Shown: positions 23,438-31,504, counted from the first letter of the stretch. The stretch: 52,597 bases of DNA from Oscillospiraceae bacterium (GCA_020025295.1 JAHHSJ010000007.1:1-52597), one strand, 5' to 3'. The notes: generated by a model not told the origin, from the letters alone. Program-made: numbers and translations.

Positions 23438-23501
23438 ACCGTTTCTAGTAACACCAACGGTCGAATTCGGGTATTTGCCCGAATTCGACCGTTTATTTTT
23501 G
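23438..23501 (+). promoter_or_regulatory. Attenuator-like leader of the MATE gene (antiterminator/terminator)
   Basis: A perfect 16-bp hairpin, AACGGTCGAATTCGGG (23456-23471) with CCCGAATTCGACCGTT (23478-23493), is followed by TATTTTTG and ends 18 bases before the MATE start codon. Its first six bases, AACGGT, can instead pair with ACCGTT at 23438-23443 around a 12-base loop, so two folds exclude each other. With a promoter just upstream, this looks like conditional termination. It may equally be the plain terminator of the cytidylate kinase-like gene. Confidence 0.6.
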
Positions 23502-23518
23502 CGAGAGAAGGAATCTAT

Positions 23519-24880
23519 TTGCGGCTTACAACTTATTTTGGAGATCGTCATTTTTGGAAAACAGCGATTTTGCTCACCTTGCCCATTTTGGCGCAGAATC
23601 TGCTGACCACTTCCTTTGCCCTGATCGACACTTTGATGATTTCCTCACTTGGTACCGTGGAGCTGACCTCAGTGGGGCTTGCTGCCTCCTGGATTGAGCT
23701 TTTGAATGTGACATTGTTCGGTATCACCGGAGCCGCCGGGGTAATGGTGGCTCAGTTCTGGGGCGGACGGCAGCTGAGTGAGCTGCGCCGCAGCTACGGC
23801 GGCGGCTTTGCGATTGGTCTTGGCGTTGCAACGCTGTTTGCACTGGTTACCATCTTCCGTTCCGAGACAGTGATGGGCTTTTACTCCAATGATGCGGCGG
23901 TCATTCGAGAAGGTGCCGCCTACCTCCGGCTGGTTGCCCTTGGTTTTCCTGCGTTTGCCTTACAGCATATCGCCAACAGCACCCTGCGCTCCACGGAGCA
24001 GGTGCATACTCCGATGTATGGCACACTGGTGGGAGTGTTTGTGAATATCTGCCTGAACTATGCCTTGATTTTCGGCCATTTCGGCGCACCCAGACTGGGA
24101 ATGCAGGGCGCAGCGATTGCCTCCTGTGCCGCAAACTGGGTGGGTGTCGTGGTCACCTATGGACTGGCCTTCGGACGCAACACCGTTATGCGCTGCGGAC
24201 TGCGGGAGATGTTTGCCTTTGATACGAACTTCCTGCGCCGCTACTTCGTGATTGCATGGCCGATTATGCTCAACGAAGTCATTTGGGGCGGCGGCACAGC
24301 GGTGCTGAATATGATTTACGGACATATGGGTACGACGGAGTATGCCGCACTCACCATGTGCAGCACAGTGGAACGACTGACCACGGTGGTCATCATGTCG
24401 CTTGCCAATTCTGCCAATGTGCTGGTGGGCAAGGAAATCGGCAGGGGACGGCAGGATGTGGCCTACCGCAACGCCACGGCGCTCAGCTGCTGGACACCGG
24501 TGCTGGCAGCCTGCTTTGGCGGACTGATGGTTCTGCTGCGCCATCCTGTAACGGCGATGTTCCATCAGGATGCGGAAGTGACTGCCCTTGCAGTGCGTAT
24601 CCTGATACTTATGGCTGCCACACTGCCCTTGCGCTTTTTCCAGTATGTCCACATCTGCGGTATTCTGCGGGCTGGTGCAGACGGAAAACGGGCGGCCTTT
24701 TATGACTTCATCGGTGTCTGGGGTGTCAGTGTCCCCACGGCGCTGATCGGTATGCTGCTGAGATTGGATTTCTTGCTGGTGTTCCTTCTGGTGCAGCTGC
24801 TGGACGGCTTGGTGAAGAGCGTACTGGTGCTGCGGAGATTTTTGTCGAAAAAATGGATGATTCAAATCGGAGAAACATAA
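23519..24880 (+). CDS. MATE family multidrug/cation exporter
   Basis: A 453-residue polytopic membrane protein with about twelve hydrophobic helices in two homologous halves. MATE features include ILTLPILAQNLLTTSFALID near the start, LGMQGAAIASCAANWVGV before the midpoint, and SLANSANVLVGKEIGRG with the ETALRFFQY-like TLPLRFFQYVHI in the second half. It is Na+ or H+ driven export of toxic compounds by family; the substrate is unknown. The proposed start is TTG at 23519, 5 bases after AGAGAAGG; no better start exists before the conserved first helix. A strong promoter and a terminator-like hairpin precede it, which suggests regulated expression. A bidirectional terminator follows. Confidence 0.92.
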   Translation: MRLTTYFGDRHFWKTAILLTLPILAQNLLTTSFALIDTLMISSLGTVELTSVGLAASWIELLNVTLFGITGAAGVMVAQFWGGRQLSELRRSYGGGFAIGLGVATLFALVTIFRSETVMGFYSNDAAVIREGAAYLRLVALGFPAFALQHIANSTLRSTEQVHTPMYGTLVGVFVNICLNYALIFGHFGAPRLGMQGAAIASCAANWVGVVVTYGLAFGRNTVMRCGLREMFAFDTNFLRRYFVIAWPIMLNEVIWGGGTAVLNMIYGHMGTTEYAALTMCSTVERLTTVVIMSLANSANVLVGKEIGRGRQDVAYRNATALSCWTPVLAACFGGLMVLLRHPVTAMFHQDAEVTALAVRILILMAATLPLRFFQYVHICGILRAGADGKRAAFYDFIGVWGVSVPTALIGMLLRLDFLLVFLLVQLLDGLVKSVLVLRRFLSKKWMIQIGET

Positions 24881-24881
24881 A

Positions 24882-24913
24882 AAACGCCGGGATGCGGAGC
24901 ATCCCGGCGTTTG
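24882..24913. terminator. Bidirectional terminator between the MATE and HPF genes
   Basis: Fourteen-bp stem AAACGCCGGGATGC / GCATCCCGGCGTTT with GGA loop. The plus side continues with TTTGTGTG, the minus side with a longer TTTTTT run for the HPF gene. Confidence 0.92.
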
Positions 24914-24932
24914 TGTGTTTATACTTGAAAAA

Positions 24933-25481
24933 TCAGCCCAAATCGTCCTCAATCAGACCGTAGCCGCCGTTCTTTCTGGCGTAGACCACAGCCACAGCGT
25001 CATGGTTGTCCGCATTGCGGAACACGAAGAAGGTGTGTCCGGTCAGATTCATCTGCAGGACGGCCTCCTCGGCGCTCATGGGCTTAAAAGCAAATTTCTT
25101 GGTGCGGATGATGGAGATGTCCTCCTCGTCCTCTTCAAAGGGCTCCTGCGCCAGCAGTGCTTCCAGCTCCTCGTTGTGCAGGCGCTTGGCGACGCGGGTC
25201 TTGAACTTGCGGATCTGACGCTCGATGGCACGGATCGCGTCGTCCAGAGAAGCGTTGGCGTCGGTGGTGGTGGATTCGCCGCGGTAGAGGTTTCCGCCGG
25301 CATTGACGGCGACTTCCACTTTGACCAGACCCTTTTTCAGATTGGTAAAGGTGACGGTGGCATCCGCATCGGAGCGGAAGTAGCGATCCAGCTTGGCAAC
25401 CTTCTTTTCAGCGTAGACATACTGCAAAGATTGGGCGTTGCTTTTCTGTTCTCCCTTGCGATCGACAAATTTCACGTTCAC
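24933..25481 (-). CDS. hpf: Long-form ribosome hibernation promoting factor (HPF)
   Basis: This factor dimerises 70S ribosomes into inactive 100S particles in stationary phase. The 182-residue length is that of the long form. The N-terminal domain holds TVTFTNLKKGLVKVEVAVNAGGNLYRGE and a helix DDAIRAIERQIRKFKTRV. The C-terminal dimerisation domain has RTKKFAFKPMSAEEAVLQMN and GHTFFVFRNADNHDAVAVVY. The start is GTG at 25481 with AAAGGAG upstream (MNVKFVDRKGEQK); its reading frame is open far upstream but without a ribosome binding site. It has an own promoter and a shared terminator. Confidence 0.95.
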   Translation of the reverse strand: MNVKFVDRKGEQKSNAQSLQYVYAEKKVAKLDRYFRSDADATVTFTNLKKGLVKVEVAVNAGGNLYRGESTTTDANASLDDAIRAIERQIRKFKTRVAKRLHNEELEALLAQEPFEEDEEDISIIRTKKFAFKPMSAEEAVLQMNLTGHTFFVFRNADNHDAVAVVYARKNGGYGLIEDDLG

Positions 25482-25513
25482 GATGATGCGCTCCTTTCTT
25501 GGTCGAATGACCG

Positions 25514-25534
25514 GGAAACAAATGCTCTGTTTCC
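25514..25534. promoter_or_regulatory. Inverted repeat at the 5' end of the HPF transcript
   Basis: GGAAACA (25514-25520) and TGTTTCC (25528-25534) with a 7-base loop, just downstream of the minus-strand -10 box at 25543-25548. It could be an operator or a 5' stabilising stem. Confidence 0.45.
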
Positions 25535-25542
25535 TTGTGATG

Positions 25543-25572
25543 ATTGTACCACAAAACCGAAATGAAATGCAA
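25543..25572 (-). promoter_or_regulatory. Promoter of the HPF gene
   Basis: On the minus strand: TTGCAT (25567-25572), 18-bp spacer ending in TGG, TACAAT (25543-25548). Confidence 0.7.
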
Positions 25573-25658
25573 CAAAATTGTGAGCTTTTACATAAAAACA
25601 AGAAACGGACCCGGGAGATTCCGGAATGCCAAAGATTTGCCCGGGGAGGGAAAAGCGA

Positions 25659-25687
25659 TTGAAAGAGGGGCGTGTCCATGGTAAAAT
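25659..25687 (+). promoter_or_regulatory. Promoter of the nuclease operon
   Basis: TTGAAA (25659-25664), 17-bp spacer, TAAAAT (25682-25687). Confidence 0.8.
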
Positions 25688-25718
25688 ATTGGTCAAACAG
25701 GGAAAAGGAGGAGCCAAT

Positions 25719-26123
25719 ATGATCCTGATTGCCTGTGTAGATGACAATATGGGCATGGCGTTCAACCACCGCCGACAAAGCCGGGACCGGTTGCTGAATG
25801 ACCGCATTTTGACGGTGACCCAAGGGCATACGCTCTGGATGAGTCCCAATACCGCGAAGCTGTTCTCCGATGTGCCGGACCGTGTCACGGTGTCGGAGCA
25901 CTTTCTGGAGGAAGCCGCTCCGGGAGACTATTGTTTCACGGAGCAGCACCCGGTGGGCGGCATGGAGGAGCGGATCGAAGGAGTGGTGCTGTATCACTGG
26001 AACCGGCGGTATCCCGCCGATCTCTACTTTGATCTGAACCTCAGTGCGTACACCAAGACCCGGCAGACGGAGTTCCCGGGTTCTTCCCATGAAACCATAA
26101 CAGAGGAGATTTATACCAAATGA
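25719..26123 (+). CDS. Conserved hypothetical protein coupled to the nuclease
   Basis: A 134-residue soluble protein beginning MILIACVDDNMGMAFNHRRQ, followed by SRDRLLNDRILTVTQGHTLW. I recall similar proteins in clostridial genomes, sometimes labelled ribonuclease Z, but no metallo-beta-lactamase motif (HxHxDH) is present, so that name is not supported. The start ATG follows AAGGAGGAG. Its stop overlaps the start of the nuclease gene (ATGA at 26120-26123), indicating translational coupling. It has no signal peptide, unlike its partner. One possibility is a cytoplasmic immunity or accessory protein for the nuclease, but this is speculation. Confidence 0.8.
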   Translation: MILIACVDDNMGMAFNHRRQSRDRLLNDRILTVTQGHTLWMSPNTAKLFSDVPDRVTVSEHFLEEAAPGDYCFTEQHPVGGMEERIEGVVLYHWNRRYPADLYFDLNLSAYTKTRQTEFPGSSHETITEEIYTK

Positions 26124-27115
26124 AACGAAGTGTATCTCTGCTGCTGACTTTGCTGTTGTCTCTGAGTCTGCTGACTGGCTGCGGAGGAGCGGCAGTTTCC
26201 GAACACTCGGCAGACTCTGCTTCTGCCAGCACTTCAACTGTGACCGACCCTGCCCCGGAGCAGGAGCCGGAGGTTACGGAGCCGACGGCAGATCCGGTTT
26301 CGTCGGCAAAGCCTGCCAGCCTGCAGGAGTTGAATGTACCGGACTTTTCCGGCGAGCCTTATGTGGCGGTCAATGAAAATGTGCCGTATTTTACTCCGGA
26401 GGAGCAGATTACCGAAGCTTTTGAAACCTATGCCGAACAGGACGCACTGCGCCGCTGCGGCACCGCCTATGCCAACCTCTGCCCGGAGCTGATGCCCACG
26501 GAAGAACGGGAAGGCATTGGCCACATTTATCCCTCCGGCTGGAAACCGGCCCAGTATGACTGCGTGCCCGGCGGACACCTCTATAACCGCTGCCACCTGA
26601 TCGGTTTTCAGTTGGCAGGGGAGAACGACAACAGCCGGAACCTGATTACCGGCACCCGGTATCTGAATATCGAGGGTATGCTGCCCTTTGAGGATATGGT
26701 GGCGGACTATGTGAAAGAAACCGGCAACCATGTGCTTTATCGGGTCACCCCTTATTATGAGGGAGAGAATCTGGTGGCGTCCGGCGTGCTGATGGAAGGC
26801 TGGTCGGTGGAGGACGAGGGAGACGGCATCTGCTTCTGCGTCTACGCATACAATAACCAGCCCGGAGTGGAAATTGACTACGCCACCGGAGAAAGCCGGC
26901 TGGTAGAGCTGCCGGCGGAGCAGCCCGTTTCGGAGGAGCCTGCCCAGACTGCGGTAGAAGCGGACTATGTGCTGAACACCAACACCCATAAGTTCCACCG
27001 TCCCAGCTGCGGCAGTGCCAATCAGATCAAGGACGAAAACCGGCAGGAGTACACCGGCAATCGGGAGGACCTTCTGGCTCAGGGCTATGAGCCTTGTAAA
27101 AAATGTAATCCGTGA
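26120..27115 (+). CDS. Secreted DNA/RNA non-specific endonuclease, lipoprotein
   Basis: A 331-residue exported nuclease. The signal peptide ends in lipobox SLLTGCGG with Cys21, so it is probably membrane-anchored outside the cell. A Ser/Pro/Glu-rich linker (about 25-75) follows. The beta-beta-alpha metal nuclease core carries GHLYNRCHLIGFQLAG and NDSRNLITGTRYLNI, here NDNSRNLITGTRYLN, with catalytic His in NRCHLI and the metal-binding Asn. The last 50 residues form an Ada-like zinc module (NTHKFHRPSC and GYEPCKKCNP). Clostridial versions are usually described as DNA/RNA non-specific endonucleases. Roles could be DNA uptake, scavenging or defence. A terminator follows. Confidence 0.9.
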   Translation: MKRSVSLLLTLLLSLSLLTGCGGAAVSEHSADSASASTSTVTDPAPEQEPEVTEPTADPVSSAKPASLQELNVPDFSGEPYVAVNENVPYFTPEEQITEAFETYAEQDALRRCGTAYANLCPELMPTEEREGIGHIYPSGWKPAQYDCVPGGHLYNRCHLIGFQLAGENDNSRNLITGTRYLNIEGMLPFEDMVADYVKETGNHVLYRVTPYYEGENLVASGVLMEGWSVEDEGDGICFCVYAYNNQPGVEIDYATGESRLVELPAEQPVSEEPAQTAVEADYVLNTNTHKFHRPSCGSANQIKDENRQEYTGNREDLLAQGYEPCKKCNP

Positions 27116-27125
27116 CAGAACTGAT

Positions 27126-27163
27126 ACCCCCGTTTGCGAGAGAAGCAAACGGGGGTGCTTTTT
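27126..27163 (+). terminator. Terminator of the nuclease operon
   Basis: Twelve-bp stem ACCCCCGTTTGC / GCAAACGGGGGT, then GCTTTTTG. Confidence 0.9.
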
Positions 27164-27193
27164 GATTTCAGGGTACCATTTTTTTCACAGGAG

Positions 27194-27202
27194 TGGTATA
27201 CT
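27194..27202 (+). promoter_or_regulatory. Extended -10 promoter of the murB operon
   Basis: TGG-TATACT (27194-27202), 38 bases before murB. The -35 region (TACCAT) is poor. Confidence 0.55.
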
Positions 27203-27240
27203 CTATTGTGAGTAACTATATGAAATAGGAGGAGTACTCC

Positions 27241-28152
27241 ATGGAATGGACTATGCTGAAAAAGCGCCTTTTGGAGCGTTGCCCCGATCTGAAATTGCTG
27301 GAGCACGAGCCTATGAGCCGTCACACCACCTTCCGCATCGGCGGAGAGGTTGTGCTGATGGCCTTTGTAAAGACGGAAGAAGAATTCAAGCTCGCCCTGC
27401 AGGCGGCGCATGAAGAGAATATCATCCCCTATGTGGTGGGAAACGGAAGTAACATTTTGGCTGCCGATGGAGCAATTGATGTGTTTGTCATTGCCACCTG
27501 CGAGGGCCTCAATCGGCTGGAGCGGACCGGGGAGCAGGAAATCACCTGCGGCGTGGGTGTTTCCATGGCCCGGCTTGCCACCTTTGCGATGGAGCAGGGA
27601 CTGACCGGTCTGGAATTTGCCCACGGCATTCCCGGCACGGTGGGCGGCGGCATTTACATGAATGCCGGAGCCTACGGCGGAGAAATCAAGGATGTGGCGG
27701 TGGAAAGCCGCTATCTCACCCTCAGCGGAGAAAGCGGCGTGCTGCGAGGCGAAGAGCAGAAGCTGACCTATCGCCACAGCGCCTATTCCGAGGGGGATAA
27801 GTTCGCCACCTCCGTGGTGTTCCACTTGGAAAAGGGCGATAAGGAGACCATCCGCAGCCGCATGGCGGAGCTTGCTGAGAAGCGCCGCAGCCGTCAGCCG
27901 CTGGATAAACCCAGCGCAGGCAGTACCTTCAAGCGTCCGGCGCAGGGATTTGCCGCCGCACTCATCGAACAGTGCGGTTTGAAGGGCTATACCGTGGGCG
28001 GCGCTCAGGTCAGTGAGAAGCATTCCGGCTTTGTCATCAACTGCGGCGGAGCCACCTGTGCCGATGTGCTGGCATTGACGGAGCATGTCCATCAGGTGGT
28101 GCTGGAGCAGACGGGCGTTGCGCTGGAGATGGAAGTCCGCCGTCTGGGCTGA
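27241..28152 (+). CDS. murB: UDP-N-acetylenolpyruvoylglucosamine reductase MurB
   Basis: The FAD enzyme for the second committed step of peptidoglycan precursor synthesis: it reduces UDP-GlcNAc-enolpyruvate to UDP-MurNAc with NADPH. The 303-residue protein shows TTFRIGGEV, the FAD motif YVVGNGSNIL, GIPGTVGGGIYMNAGAYGGE, the active-site region YRHSAYSEG and GSTFKRP with the catalytic Ser. This is the type IIa form of Firmicutes (no YRxSxF loop insert). The ATG at 27241 follows TAGGAGGAG. It is the first gene of a seven-gene run with rapZ, yvcK and whiA, the normal clostridial order. Confidence 0.97.
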   Translation: MEWTMLKKRLLERCPDLKLLEHEPMSRHTTFRIGGEVVLMAFVKTEEEFKLALQAAHEENIIPYVVGNGSNILAADGAIDVFVIATCEGLNRLERTGEQEITCGVGVSMARLATFAMEQGLTGLEFAHGIPGTVGGGIYMNAGAYGGEIKDVAVESRYLTLSGESGVLRGEEQKLTYRHSAYSEGDKFATSVVFHLEKGDKETIRSRMAELAEKRRSRQPLDKPSAGSTFKRPAQGFAAALIEQCGLKGYTVGGAQVSEKHSGFVINCGGATCADVLALTEHVHQVVLEQTGVALEMEVRRLG

Positions 28153-28172
28153 GGAGAGATGGAGAGATAGAG

Positions 28173-29027
28173 ATGGAACTTTTAATCATATCCGGCTTGT
28201 CCGGAGCAGGCAAAAGTCAGGCGTCCAAGTTCTTGGAGGACACCGGATTTTATACGGTGGATAACATTCCGCCCGAATTTATGCCCCAGTTTGCCTCCTT
28301 TTGTACCAGCCGCTATGAGCGGGTGGCAATCGTGTGTGACGCCCGTTCCGGTGACAGCGCCCAGTCCTTGCTGGATGCGCTGGATGAGGTGAAGAAGTTG
28401 GTCTGTTCCTGCAAATTGATCTTCTTGGAGGCCGACCTGCCCACCATCATCCGCCGTTATAAGGAAACCCGGCGGCTGCATCCGCTGGCCGGCAAGGACG
28501 GCTCTCTGGAGGATGCCGCCAAGCAGGAACGGGAGCTGCTCCTGCCCATCCGGGCCCGGGCGGACTATGTGCTGGACACCACTCCCTTTGCCTCCATCGG
28601 ACAACTCCGGCTGGTGTTGGAAAACCTGTTCGGTTCGGACACTAACCACGGCGGTATTGCGGTCAATGTGATGAGTTTTGGCTTTAAATACGGATTGCCG
28701 CTGGAAGCGGATCTGGTCATGGATGCCCGTTTCCTGCCCAATCCCTACTACATTCCGGAGCTGCGCGTGCAGACCGGCAAGGACCCGGCGGTCCGGGAAT
28801 ATCTGGAGCAGTTTGATATTACCCATAGCTTTGTGGATAAATTGGAGGATATGATCTCCTTTCTGCTGCCCCACTACGCCGAGGAAGGAAGACAGGTGCT
28901 GACGGTTGCCATTGGCTGTACCGGCGGACGGCACCGCTCTGTGGCGGTGGCCTGTGAAATGGTAAAACGGTTAAAAGCGTCTGGTTATGCGGTCAGCGAG
29001 TATCATCGTGATGTAACGAGGGCTTGA
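28173..29027 (+). CDS. rapZ: RNase adapter protein RapZ (YvcJ), nucleotide-binding
   Basis: A P-loop protein that binds GTP/ATP and small RNA in other bacteria. In E. coli RapZ links RNase E to sRNAs controlling amino sugar synthesis; in Firmicutes its partner is not settled. The 284 residues include Walker A GLSGAGKS (8-15), DNIPPEF, VCDARSG, TRRLHPL and the C-terminal domain motif GCTGGRHRSVA. The start ATG is 20 bases after murB. The stop lies just 4 bases before yvcK. Confidence 0.96.
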   Translation: MELLIISGLSGAGKSQASKFLEDTGFYTVDNIPPEFMPQFASFCTSRYERVAIVCDARSGDSAQSLLDALDEVKKLVCSCKLIFLEADLPTIIRRYKETRRLHPLAGKDGSLEDAAKQERELLLPIRARADYVLDTTPFASIGQLRLVLENLFGSDTNHGGIAVNVMSFGFKYGLPLEADLVMDARFLPNPYYIPELRVQTGKDPAVREYLEQFDITHSFVDKLEDMISFLLPHYAEEGRQVLTVAIGCTGGRHRSVAVACEMVKRLKASGYAVSEYHRDVTRA

Positions 29028-29031
29028 TTTT

Positions 29032-30075
29032 ATGAAAAAACAGCGTAAATCTGCCAGAGCAAGCGGCCCCAATATTGTGGCAATTGGCGGTGGAACGGGA
29101 CTTTCCACCGCCCTGCGTGGACTGAAATGCTGTACGGAAAATCTGACGGCGATTGTGACGATGGCAGACGACGGCGGCGGCAGCGGCAAGCTGCGTGAGG
29201 ACTTGGGAATGCCGCCTCCCGGAGATGTGCGCCATTGTATGCAGGCGCTGGCCAATGCGGAGCCGCTGATGGATGAACTCATCAACTATCGTTTCCCCGA
29301 GGGAACCCTCAAGGGACAGAGCTTCGGAAATCTGTTTCTGGCGGCCCTGATGGGGATTACGGGTTCCTTTGAGGGAGCCGTCGCCAGCATGAGTAAGGTT
29401 CTGGCCATCACCGGCCGAGTGCTGCCGGTGACCTGTGACGACATCCAGCTGGTGGCTAAATTTGAAAACGGCACGCAGGTGGTGGGTGAGTCCAAAATCT
29501 GCGCCTTCAAGAAGGCACAGGACTGCCGCATCTCCCATGTGCGGCTGGAGCCGAGAACCCCCAAGGTCAATGCCGAGGCGGTGGAGGCCATCCGAAAAGC
29601 CGACCTCATTCTGCTGGGGCCGGGCAGTCTCTATACCAGCATTATTCCCAATTTGCTGGTGGATGGCATTGTGGACGCCATTGCCGAGTCCCATGCCCTT
29701 CGGGTGTATGTCTGCAATGTGATGACACAGGACGGCGAGACCGAGGGCTATACTGCCGGCGACCATCTGAAGGCACTGATGGCCCACAGCGGCGGACGAA
29801 AGCTGGTGGATTACTGTCTGGTGAATTCCGAGCCGGTGCCGGACTATCTGCTGCCCATCTACGCCCTGCAAAATTCTGAACCCATCCGGCTGGATCGGGA
29901 AGTCATCGAAGCCCTTGGGGTGGAGGTGGAGCTTCAGCCGGTGGTGGACCCCAACCATAAGTGTCTGGCCCGGCATGACTCGGACCGTCTGGCCAAGGCC
30001 ATTATGAAGCTGATGGAGGATCACTCCATGCGTGTGGTGGAGCAGGGAACCACCCGTTACCAGAGAGAACGATAA
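29032..30075 (+). CDS. yvcK: YvcK/CofD-like gluconeogenesis factor
   Basis: A 347-residue protein of the CofD-like fold that binds UDP-sugars and is needed for growth on gluconeogenic carbon and for normal cell wall synthesis in Bacillus. Motifs: VAIGGGTGLSTALRGLK at the N-terminus, VTMADDGGGSGKLREDLG, PPPGDVRHCMQALAN, then LKGQSFGNLFLAAL and LILLGPGSLYTSIIPNLLV. It sits in the conserved rapZ-yvcK-whiA cluster, with the start 4 bases after rapZ. Confidence 0.96.
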   Translation: MKKQRKSARASGPNIVAIGGGTGLSTALRGLKCCTENLTAIVTMADDGGGSGKLREDLGMPPPGDVRHCMQALANAEPLMDELINYRFPEGTLKGQSFGNLFLAALMGITGSFEGAVASMSKVLAITGRVLPVTCDDIQLVAKFENGTQVVGESKICAFKKAQDCRISHVRLEPRTPKVNAEAVEAIRKADLILLGPGSLYTSIIPNLLVDGIVDAIAESHALRVYVCNVMTQDGETEGYTAGDHLKALMAHSGGRKLVDYCLVNSEPVPDYLLPIYALQNSEPIRLDREVIEALGVEVELQPVVDPNHKCLARHDSDRLAKAIMKLMEDHSMRVVEQGTTRYQRER

Positions 30076-30091
30076 GAAAGGAAGAGACCCC

Positions 30092-30991
30092 ATGTCTTTT
30101 GCTTCAGAAGTAAAAGGGGAGCTGTGCCGGGAAAAACTGAGCCGCCCCTGCTGTGCCTGTGCGGAAGCCTACGGTGTGCTGTTGTTCTGCAACAGCTTCA
30201 CCACCGAACGGGTGCGTATTTCCACCCAGAGCGTGGCGTTTGCCCAGCGTCTGCCCCGGCTGTTCCGCAAAGCCTTCGGGGTGGCCTTTGACGAAAGCCC
30301 GGAGGATCTCAACAGCGGCGGAAAACTCACCTTTGAGGTGACCAAGCCGGAGTCCATGGAAACCATTCTGGACACCTACGGCTACGCCCGGGAGAATTCC
30401 GTGTCCCACCACATCAATTATGCGATGCTGGAGGAGGAGTGTTGCCGCAGCTCGTTTCTGCGAGGGGCTTTTCTGGCAGGCGGCAGTGTGACGGACCCGG
30501 AAAAGCGCTATCATATGGAACTGGTCACTTCCCATATATTTGTCCACCGGGAGCTGGAAAACCTGTTGATGGAGATGGGTTTTGCCCCGAAAAGCACCAC
30601 ACGGAACGCAAACTATGTGACGTACATCAAGCGCAGCGAGTCGATTGCCGACATTCTTACTACTTTGGGCGCACCCTTGGCTGCCATGGAGATCATGAAT
30701 GCCAAGGTGGAGAAAAATCTGCGCAACGGCGTCAATCGCTGGTCCAACTGCGATGTGGCTAATGTGTCCAAGGCGGTGGATGCGGCGCAGGCACAGATTG
30801 AGGCCATCCGCCGACTGGAGGAAGAGGTGGGACTTTCCACCCTGCCGGAAAAGCTGCGGGAAACGGCTCAGCTGCGGATGAACAACCCGGAGCTGTCCCT
30901 CAGCCAGCTGGCGGCCCTGAGCCAGATCAGCAAATCCTGTCTGAACCACCGGCTTCGCAAGCTGATGGAACTGTCCCACACGATGGAGTGA
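30092..30991 (+). CDS. whiA: DNA-binding protein WhiA
   Basis: A 299-residue protein with an N-terminal degenerate LAGLIDADG homing endonuclease fold (from about residue 10) and a C-terminal helix-turn-helix (LSLSQLAALSQISKSCLNHR, then LRKLMELS). WhiA controls sporulation genes in Actinobacteria and affects division and chromosome segregation in Bacillus. The ATG at 30092 follows AAGGAAGAG. Motifs such as SFLRGAFLAGGSVTDPEKRYH match the family well. Confidence 0.96.
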   Translation: MSFASEVKGELCREKLSRPCCACAEAYGVLLFCNSFTTERVRISTQSVAFAQRLPRLFRKAFGVAFDESPEDLNSGGKLTFEVTKPESMETILDTYGYARENSVSHHINYAMLEEECCRSSFLRGAFLAGGSVTDPEKRYHMELVTSHIFVHRELENLLMEMGFAPKSTTRNANYVTYIKRSESIADILTTLGAPLAAMEIMNAKVEKNLRNGVNRWSNCDVANVSKAVDAAQAQIEAIRRLEEEVGLSTLPEKLRETAQLRMNNPELSLSQLAALSQISKSCLNHRLRKLMELSHTME

Positions 30992-30999
30992 GATATTTT

Positions 31000-31476
31000 A
31001 TGAAATTGTTGATTAAACAGCGGGTGTTCTCCTGGTCGGACACCTATGATGTCTACGATGAAACCATGCAGCCGGTGTACTTTGTGCAGGCAGAGGTGTT
31101 TACGCTGGGACACCGCATCCATATTTTTGATAAGGCCACCGGTGTGGAGTTGGCGTCCATTCGGCAGAAGCTGATGACCTTCTTTCCCACCTTTTATCTG
31201 GAATTGGGCGGCGTGGATATGGGATCCATCCAGCGGCAGCTGTCCTTTTTGCGGCCTCAGTATCGGCTGGATCTGAACGGCTGGACGGTGACGGGAGATT
31301 TCCTGTGCTGGGACTATGATGTGTTGGACGGCTTCGGCCGCCCGGTGATGCACATCAGCAAGGAACCCTTCCACTGGGGCGACACCTATGTGCTGGACAT
31401 TGCCGAACCGGAGGATGCCCTGCTCTGCCTGCTGATCGCCGTTTCGATCGACGCAGCCAACTGCGACAATCATTGA
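31000..31476 (+). CDS. LURP-one/YxjI family protein
   Basis: A 158-residue protein of the tubby-like LURP-one fold. It begins MKLLIKQRVFSWSDTYDVYD, and contains FVQAEVFTLGHRIHIFD, the central QLSFLRPQYRLDLNGW and WDYDVLDGFGRPVMHISKE, followed by DTYVLDIAEPEDALL. The function of bacterial members is unknown. I chose ATG at 31000 (GGAGTGAG upstream) over a GTG at 30988 that overlaps the whiA stop codon. It is inserted between whiA and dnaE in the same direction with small gaps. Confidence 0.85.
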   Translation: MKLLIKQRVFSWSDTYDVYDETMQPVYFVQAEVFTLGHRIHIFDKATGVELASIRQKLMTFFPTFYLELGGVDMGSIQRQLSFLRPQYRLDLNGWTVTGDFLCWDYDVLDGFGRPVMHISKEPFHWGDTYVLDIAEPEDALLCLLIAVSIDAANCDNH

Positions 31477-31504
31477 CCAAATTTCCTAAGATGAGGTAAC
31501 CCCT

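Noticed and set aside
23410..23448. Leader peptide MPEVNLSGYYRF before the MATE gene
   Set aside because: Its ATG lies upstream of the predicted transcription start and has no ribosome binding site. It is kept only as a remark in the attenuator finding.
23416..23470. PreQ1-I riboswitch in the MATE leader
   Set aside because: The loop TCTAGTAACACC resembles the preQ1-I loop, but the A-rich tail needed for the pseudoknot is absent and the gene context does not fit.
25719..26123. Ribonuclease Z label for the small protein before the nuclease
   Set aside because: No metallo-beta-lactamase metal motifs are present, and the length is far below that of RNase Z.
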